From Pseudovibrio denitrificans JCM 12308 (GTDB lineage: Bacteria; Pseudomonadota; Alphaproteobacteria; Rhizobiales; Stappiaceae): 64,000 nt of DNA. The notes under the pieces are model-generated. The model was given only the letters and a program-made list of their open reading frames with translations. It was not told the DNA's origin and did not search any database. Below, one piece after another: positions 59,159 to 64,000 of the stretch. Position numbers and translations under genes: made by a program. Each line of letters opens with the position of its first letter. Positions within the stretch are counted from its first letter, which is position 1. The stretch is from assembly GCF_001310815.1 (NCBI RefSeq), contig NZ_BAZK01000011.1, positions 124,001-188,000 on the forward strand, read 5' to 3'.

Positions 59159-60160
59159 TTATTCGGTTGTTTCAAGCTCAGCACGAATCTGAAGCATGTC
59201 CCGCCATGCATAGCGTTTTTCCGCTGGGCTGCGCAGCAAATAGGCAGGATGGTAGGTCGCAATAGCCTTCCGCTGAGTACCTTCACCGTTATAAGTCAGC
59301 CACTTACCGCGCAACTTGCGAATACCATCACGGGCACCGCTTAGCGTCTTGGCAGAGGCAGCTCCAAGGAACACCACGACCTCAGGATCAACTAGTTCAA
59401 TCTGTCGCTGAATGAATGGGCGGCAGATCTCGGTTTCATGCGGAGTAGGGGTGCGGTTCCCCGGAGGGCGCCATGGAACAACGTTGGCAATGTAAACGTT
59501 GGAACGATCAAGCCCGACAGCCTTAAGCATACGGTCCAGCAGATGGCCGGAACGCCCAACAAACGGAACGCCTTGAATATCCTCTTCACGCCCCGGTGCT
59601 TCGCCAACAAACATGACACGGGCTTTGGAACTGCCGTCACCAAACACGAGGTTCTTGGCGGTCAGGCGCAGATTGCAGCCCTCAAAATCGGCAAGGATCT
59701 TGCGAAGTTCATCCAGAGACTGAGCTGAGCTGGCTGCACTTCTGGCAGAGCCAACAGTTTCAGCATTGGGTACAACAGCATTGTCAGCAGCGTTTGGCAT
59801 GACAGTCTGTACGGCAGACTCTTTGGCCGCCCGCTGGCGTTCTAAAATCTGCCTCGCTTTCATCTTGTCATCAGCCGAAACGCCATTCTCACGCAGATTG
59901 CGCGCCATCTCAGCAGGAGAAACGCTAAGGTTCTTCGGCTGGGATTGTGTTGGCTCCGGTGAAGCAAAGGAGTTGGCTGGTGCAAAGTTCTGCTGAGGAG
60001 TAGGGCGTGCCTGTGCCTGTTTCTCCATCTGAGCCTGCGTTTGTGCAAAGCGATCAATCGGAGCATCTTCCATCGCACAGTCGATACCGACAGCACTCAA
60101 GAACTCCAGATAAGCCTCCAGCTCGGCGGCATTTGCGAAAGGAACTTCAGACATAGCCAT
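59159..60160 (-). CDS. Uracil-DNA glycosylase, family 4/5 type
   Basis: The 333-residue protein removes uracil from DNA. Motif A is VGEAPGREEDIQGVPFVGRS and motif B is ATYHPAYLLRSP. The N-terminal 130 residues are Gln/Ala/Pro-rich and poorly conserved, an extension common in alphaproteobacterial members. Family 4 enzymes carry an Fe-S cluster on four Cys. Here FEGCNLRLTAKNLVFGDG and EICRPFIQRQ provide visible Cys, but the usual first C-x2-C pair is reduced to one, so the cluster may be incomplete or absent. Confidence 0.85.
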   Translation of the reverse strand: MAMSEVPFANAAELEAYLEFLSAVGIDCAMEDAPIDRFAQTQAQMEKQAQARPTPQQNFAPANSFASPEPTQSQPKNLSVSPAEMARNLRENGVSADDKMKARQILERQRAAKESAVQTVMPNAADNAVVPNAETVGSARSAASSAQSLDELRKILADFEGCNLRLTAKNLVFGDGSSKARVMFVGEAPGREEDIQGVPFVGRSGHLLDRMLKAVGLDRSNVYIANVVPWRPPGNRTPTPHETEICRPFIQRQIELVDPEVVVFLGAASAKTLSGARDGIRKLRGKWLTYNGEGTQRKAIATYHPAYLLRSPAEKRYAWRDMLQIRAELETTE

Positions 60161-60545
60161 TTTCTAGTTGTGGCACACAGATGGGTGCAGACGAAAGGGA
60201 GTAACTCTTTTGCAATGCACCATAGTTGGGCAGCAGCCCGTTTAGCCCTATATTCTATATGAGAGCGCACGTGTCCAATAGAAAAACGTAAATGCGCTAA
60301 CTCAATTGGGAACAGTGTAAAGTCATGCACGTAGATTTGGGGAAATCACAATAAATCCTTGCGGTGTAGGAAGCTTTTTTTATTGGGGTACGCCACGTAA
60401 TGCACCTTAAAACGCATTGCGCTATAGTATCCGCTCAATTACACAGAGATTAAATAAAGTTTTGGCACTTGAGGTGCGTGGAATTAATGCGCTGCCACAT
60501 CATTTGACGCGAAATGAAGTGGATAAAGTGTAGAGGGAGAATAAT
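60161..60545. other. 385-base divergent promoter region
   Basis: The gap separates the uracil-DNA glycosylase and ETF oxidoreductase genes, which point away from each other, so it must contain both promoters. No ORF, RNA gene or clear palindrome was seen. A good GAGGGAGA ribosome site lies directly before ATG 60546. Confidence 0.5.
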
Positions 60546-62225
60546 ATGTCTGAAGGGGAAACTCTGGCAGAACGCGAATCCATGGAGTTCGACGTTGTAA
60601 TTGTGGGTGGCGGTCCTGCAGGTCTGTCAGCAGCAATTCGGATCAAACAGCAGGCTGCGGAAAAGGGAGAGGACGTCTCCGTTGTTGTGCTGGAAAAGGG
60701 ATCTGAGATTGGTGCGCACATCCTGTCTGGTGCTGTGATCGATCCAATCGGTATTGATCGCCTGATCCCGGATTGGCGCGAAGACGACAGCGCTCCAATC
60801 AAGACGCCGGTAACCGCAGACCACTTCAACCTGCTTGGCCCTGCTGGTTCCCTTCGCCTGCCAAACTTCCTGATGCCAAAGCTCATGAACAACCATGGCA
60901 ACTACATTGTGTCTCTGGGCAATGTATGTCGCTGGTTGGCAGAAAAAGCAGAAGCGCTCGGCGTGGAAATCTATCCAGGCTTCGCAGCAGCTGAAGTGCT
61001 TTACGATGATGCGGGCAAGGTGATCGGTGTTGCAACGGGTGATATGGGCGTTGCTCGTGATGGCTCTCACAAAGATGGCTATATGCGTGGCATGGCGCTG
61101 CTCGGCAAGTACACGCTGATCTCTGAAGGTGTTCGTGGCTCTCTGGCAAAGACCCTGATTGACAAGTTCGATCTGGACCGCGACAGCGATCATCCGAAAT
61201 ACGGTATTGGTATCAAGGAACTGTGGGAAGTTGACCCGGCCAAGCACAAAGCTGGTCTGGTGCAGCACTCCATGGGCTGGCCGTTGGATGGCAAAACCCA
61301 GGGCGGTTCTTTCCTTTACCATCTGGAAGACAATCAGGTAGCCGTTGGGTTCGTTGTGAACCTCAACTACCAGAACCCGTACATGTCTCCGTTTGACGAG
61401 TTCCAGCGCTTCAAAACCCACCCTGCAGTGAAGGACGTTTTTGAAGGCGGCAAGCGCATCTCATACGGCGCACGTGCGATCTCCGAAGGGGGATATCAGT
61501 CCGTACCGAAGCTGTCCTTCCCGGGCGGTCTCATCCTCGGATGTTCCGCTGGCTTCGTGAACGTGCCACGCATCAAAGGCTCTCACAACGCAGTGCTCTC
61601 CGGCATTCTGGCTGCTGACATCGTCGTGGAATCTCTGGGCCGTGGTGAAGCAAACGAAGAGCTGGACCAGTACGATATCGCATGGCGCAATTCCGAAATC
61701 GGTAAGGATCTCTGGAAGGTACGCAATGTTAAGCCGCTGCAGACCAAGTTCGGCAGCTTGATGGGCATGGTCTTCGGTGGTCTGGATATGTGGACCAACG
61801 AGCTGTTCGGTTTCTCCTTCTTCGGCACCGTAAAACACGGCAAGACCGACGCTGCGAGCCTGAAGCCAGCCAAAGACTGCAAGAAGATCAACTACCCGAA
61901 ACCAGACGGGAAGATCTCCTTCGACAAGCTGTCTTCTGTCTTCCTCTCCAACACCAACCACGAGGAAGATCAACCGATCCATCTGAAGCTGCGCGACGAA
62001 ACCTTGCAGAAGCTTTCAGAGCACGATGTTTATGATGGACCGTCGAACCGTTATTGTCCCGCTGGTGTGTATGAGTGGGTGGAAGAAAACGGTGAGCCAC
62101 CACGCTTCCAGATCAACGCGCAGAACTGCGTGCATTGTAAGACCTGTGACATCAAAGACCCGAACGGCAACATCACCTGGACCGTTCCGGAAGGCACAGG
62201 CGGACCGAACTATCCAAACATGTAA
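60546..62225 (+). CDS. Electron transfer flavoprotein-ubiquinone oxidoreductase
   Basis: ETF-QO passes electrons from electron transfer flavoprotein to the quinone pool during fatty and amino acid oxidation. The FAD-binding motif is VVIVGGGPAGLSAAIRIK near the N terminus. The middle GGYQSVPKLSFPGGLILGCS and GFVNVPRIKGSHNAVLSGIL are characteristic. The C-terminal [4Fe-4S] domain has Cys in NRYCPAGVYEWVEE and QNCVHCKTCDIKDP. The length of 559 residues is typical. It has its own terminator. Confidence 0.96.
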   Translation: MSEGETLAERESMEFDVVIVGGGPAGLSAAIRIKQQAAEKGEDVSVVVLEKGSEIGAHILSGAVIDPIGIDRLIPDWREDDSAPIKTPVTADHFNLLGPAGSLRLPNFLMPKLMNNHGNYIVSLGNVCRWLAEKAEALGVEIYPGFAAAEVLYDDAGKVIGVATGDMGVARDGSHKDGYMRGMALLGKYTLISEGVRGSLAKTLIDKFDLDRDSDHPKYGIGIKELWEVDPAKHKAGLVQHSMGWPLDGKTQGGSFLYHLEDNQVAVGFVVNLNYQNPYMSPFDEFQRFKTHPAVKDVFEGGKRISYGARAISEGGYQSVPKLSFPGGLILGCSAGFVNVPRIKGSHNAVLSGILAADIVVESLGRGEANEELDQYDIAWRNSEIGKDLWKVRNVKPLQTKFGSLMGMVFGGLDMWTNELFGFSFFGTVKHGKTDAASLKPAKDCKKINYPKPDGKISFDKLSSVFLSNTNHEEDQPIHLKLRDETLQKLSEHDVYDGPSNRYCPAGVYEWVEENGEPPRFQINAQNCVHCKTCDIKDPNGNITWTVPEGTGGPNYPNM

Positions 62226-62250
62226 GCTGTTGGATAACATCAGAACAAGA

Positions 62251-62280
62251 AAAAGGCCCGGTCATCAGATCGGGCCTTTT
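62251..62280. terminator. Bidirectional terminator between ETF-QO and nadC
   Basis: AAAAGGCCCG (62251-62260) pairs with CGGGCCTTTT (62271-62280) over 10 positions around a 10-base loop. A and T runs suit both converging genes. Confidence 0.9.
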
Positions 62281-62309
62281 CAATTCAACTTATCAAACGC
62301 TCTGGCGCT

Positions 62310-63173
62310 CTAACCAATCTCGATATCGAGACCCAGATCCAAAATTGGCGCAGAGTGCGTAATCCAGCCGGAAGAGATGATATCAACACCAGCCTCGGCG
62401 ATCTCCTGAACGGTAGAAAGCGTAACTGTTCCAGAGGCTTCCAGCACAGCCTGACCATTGTTGATCCCAACGGCCTGTTTCAGCAGGTCAGGGCCCATAT
62501 TGTCCAGCATCACCACATCTGGCTTGGCGGTCAGGGCCTCTTTCAGCTGGTCCAGCGTGTCCACCTCGACCTCGATGCGCACAAGGTGGCCAGCAAAGGC
62601 ACGTGCGCTCTCAATTGCGGGAATAACACCGCCGGCAACAGCGATGTGGTTGTCCTTGATCAGGATCGCGTCATCCAGACCGAAACGGTGGTTCATACCG
62701 CCGCCACACCGCACCGCATACTTCTCGAAACTACGCAGACCCGGAGTGGTTTTTCGGGTGCACACAATCGTTGCGTTGGTATGTGAAATTTTGCGTTGAA
62801 ATGCGTTTGTGGCCGTTGCTATGCCGGAAAGGTGGCTCAAAAAGTTCAGCGCCACACGCTCCGCAGTCAAAAGCGCACGAGCAGGACCATGAATGCGGGC
62901 GATGATGGTGCCTGGTGCCAACTTATCCCCGTCCTGCGCCAACACAGTAACATTGAGGTTCGGGTCCACCTGACGAAATGCGGAAAGAGCCAGATCAATG
63001 CCAGCCAGCACGCCGTCCTTGCGAGCCGCAATAACGCCCGTCGCCATTGCCTCAGCTGGAATGGTTGCCTGCGAGGTGATGTCACCTGCGCGGCCAAAAT
63101 CTTCCAGCAAGGCGGCCTTAACAGCGTCATCGACCATGATCAGCGAGAGTTCAGGTAGGGAAGAAACACTCAT
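62310..63173 (-). CDS. nadC: Nicotinate-nucleotide diphosphorylase (carboxylating)
   Basis: NadC (quinolinate phosphoribosyltransferase) converts quinolinate and PRPP to nicotinate mononucleotide in NAD synthesis. Motifs LLTAERVALNFLSHLSGIAT, CTRKTTPGLRSFEKYAVRCG and HRFGLDDAILIKDNHI are diagnostic. The 287-residue length is normal. The ATG overlaps the stop of nadB by four bases (ATGA), so the two are translationally coupled. Confidence 0.97.
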   Translation of the reverse strand: MSVSSLPELSLIMVDDAVKAALLEDFGRAGDITSQATIPAEAMATGVIAARKDGVLAGIDLALSAFRQVDPNLNVTVLAQDGDKLAPGTIIARIHGPARALLTAERVALNFLSHLSGIATATNAFQRKISHTNATIVCTRKTTPGLRSFEKYAVRCGGGMNHRFGLDDAILIKDNHIAVAGGVIPAIESARAFAGHLVRIEVEVDTLDQLKEALTAKPDVVMLDNMGPDLLKQAVGINNGQAVLEASGTVTLSTVQEIAEAGVDIISSGWITHSAPILDLGLDIEIG

Positions 63174-64000
63174 AGCATGTCTTCCTCTGCAACGGCCTTC
63201 TTGCCAAGGTCGCTGGCCACAGCATCAGCGGCAAGCTTCTCGATCTGAGCAAGCTTCACATAAGAGCGCTTGGCAGCCTCTGCCTTCTGCGGGAAGTCGG
63301 AACGAAAGTGACCGCCACGGCTTTCTTCGCGAAGCAGAGCAGAACCGGTGATCAGCTTGGCCGCAATCACCATGTTGAGGATGGAGTCACGACGACACAG
63401 CTTCTCAGCATTGTGCAGGCGGGCTAGCGTCGTGGTCAGGCCTTCCGCATCACGCACAACACCAACATTGCGGGACATGAGAGAGCGAACCAGAGACACC
63501 ACTGCACGCTCCTGAGGATTGCGCTTGGAAGCCTGATCTTCGCTGTCATCAATCTCCGCCCAGGCATGGACGCGGTGATGTGGCATGAGCGCCTGAATAT
63601 CTTCTGCAATGCGCGCCGCAAATACAACAGCTTCCAGCAGAGAGTTGGAGGCAAGACGGTTTGCACCATGCGCGCCTGTTGCAGCTACTTCACCGGCAGC
63701 CCACAGGTTGTCGACGGAGGTACGGCCAGACGCATCAGTGAGCACGCCGCCCATATGATAGTGCGCAGCCGGAGCAACTGGGATCAGACCGTTGATCGGA
63801 TCAATGCCTGCTTTTTGACAAGCTGCATAAACACGGGTGAAATGCTCAGGGAAGCTCGCGCCAATAGCTTCGCGGCAATCAAGGAACGCACCGCGACCAG
63901 CAGCAATCTCTGTGTGGATCGCACGAGCCACAATATCACGTGGTGCCAGTTCCAGATCCGGATGAAGGCCTTCCATAAAGCGGCGGCCGTCGTTGTTGAC
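63170..64000 (-). CDS. nadB: L-aspartate oxidase, C-terminal part (runs off the right edge)
   Basis: NadB oxidises L-aspartate to iminoaspartate, the first step of NAD synthesis. The frame continues to the right edge (VNNDGRRFMEGLHPDLELAP), so the N terminus lies outside. Visible motifs are GAFLDCREAIGASFPEHFTR, VAPAAHYHMGGVLTDASGRT with substrate-binding His and Gly residues, and LWAAGEVAATGAHGANRLAS of the FAD fold. The C-terminal helical domain follows. It is coupled to nadC by a 4-base overlap, and nadA would be expected just outside. Confidence 0.95.
   Translation of the reverse strand, partial: VNNDGRRFMEGLHPDLELAPRDIVARAIHTEIAAGRGAFLDCREAIGASFPEHFTRVYAACQKAGIDPINGLIPVAPAAHYHMGGVLTDASGRTSVDNLWAAGEVAATGAHGANRLASNSLLEAVVFAARIAEDIQALMPHHRVHAWAEIDDSEDQASKRNPQERAVVSLVRSLMSRNVGVVRDAEGLTTTLARLHNAEKLCRRDSILNMVIAAKLITGSALLREESRGGHFRSDFPQKAEAAKRSYVKLAQIEKLAADAVASDLGKKAVAEEDML

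Overview
The window looks like a 64 kb stretch of chromosome from an alphaproteobacterium. It carries a CcrM-type GANTC methyltransferase, a split gcvPA/gcvPB glycine cleavage system, an ATP synthase Fo operon with a b' subunit, and the mutY - DUF721 - dsbA - smc block that is typical of Hyphomicrobiales-like genomes. Moderate GC and the mixture of core genes with surface-glycan and eukaryote-like genes would suit a marine, host-associated member of the Stappiaceae (for example a Pseudovibrio relative). That placement is an inference and was not tested by a search.

Layout. 1-5.3 kb: GNAT acetyltransferase, a membrane PAS-GGDEF-EAL protein with a broken GGDEF motif, a D,D-carboxypeptidase and a PilZ protein. 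5.6-8.9 kb (minus): tightly packed ispH-thrB-rnhA-lipid kinase operon. 9.2-14.8 kb: lipoprotein, tandem glycine riboswitch, then gcvT-gcvH-gcvPA-gcvPB. 15-22.3 kb: GT61 and GT11 glycosyltransferases, HAD phosphatase, tyrS, a deaminase, an AT-rich DUF4261-like gene and ccrM. 22.7-29.8 kb: periplasmic GDPD, AMP nucleosidase, tautomerase, mutY, DUF721, a lipoprotein and a Tat-exported DsbA. 29.9-36.2 kb: smc and atpI-B-E-b'-b. 36.2-42.8 kb: an accessory block between atpF and rnhB. 42.8-50.3 kb: rnhB, radical SAM protein, GT2, ceramidase-like protein, malic enzyme, Mpo1-like protein and a LysR regulator. 50.4-57.5 kb: glyS and glyQ, separated by a methyltransferase-like gene and a GH3 beta-glucosidase. 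57.8-64 kb: S49 peptidase, uracil-DNA glycosylase, ETF-ubiquinone oxidoreductase, nadC and partial nadB.

The outstanding object is the gene at 39667-41148. It encodes a signal peptide, then a domain about 90 percent identical to animal-type ubiquitin (65 of 72 residues by my alignment), then a linker and a C-terminal autotransporter-like beta-barrel ending in Phe. Predicted signal peptidase cleavage falls exactly before ubiquitin Met1. The C-terminal Gly-Gly is absent, so the domain should not be conjugated by the classical route. The layout predicts ubiquitin displayed on, or released from, the bacterial surface. A perfect inverted repeat sits in its divergent promoter region, and unknown small genes flank it.

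A second theme is sequence quality. At least eight genes, several of them essential or core (atpF, glyS, gcvPB), are interrupted by one- or two-base losses that simple base restoration repairs. This points to indel errors in the source sequence, so these genes are annotated as whole genes that are frameshifted as sequenced.
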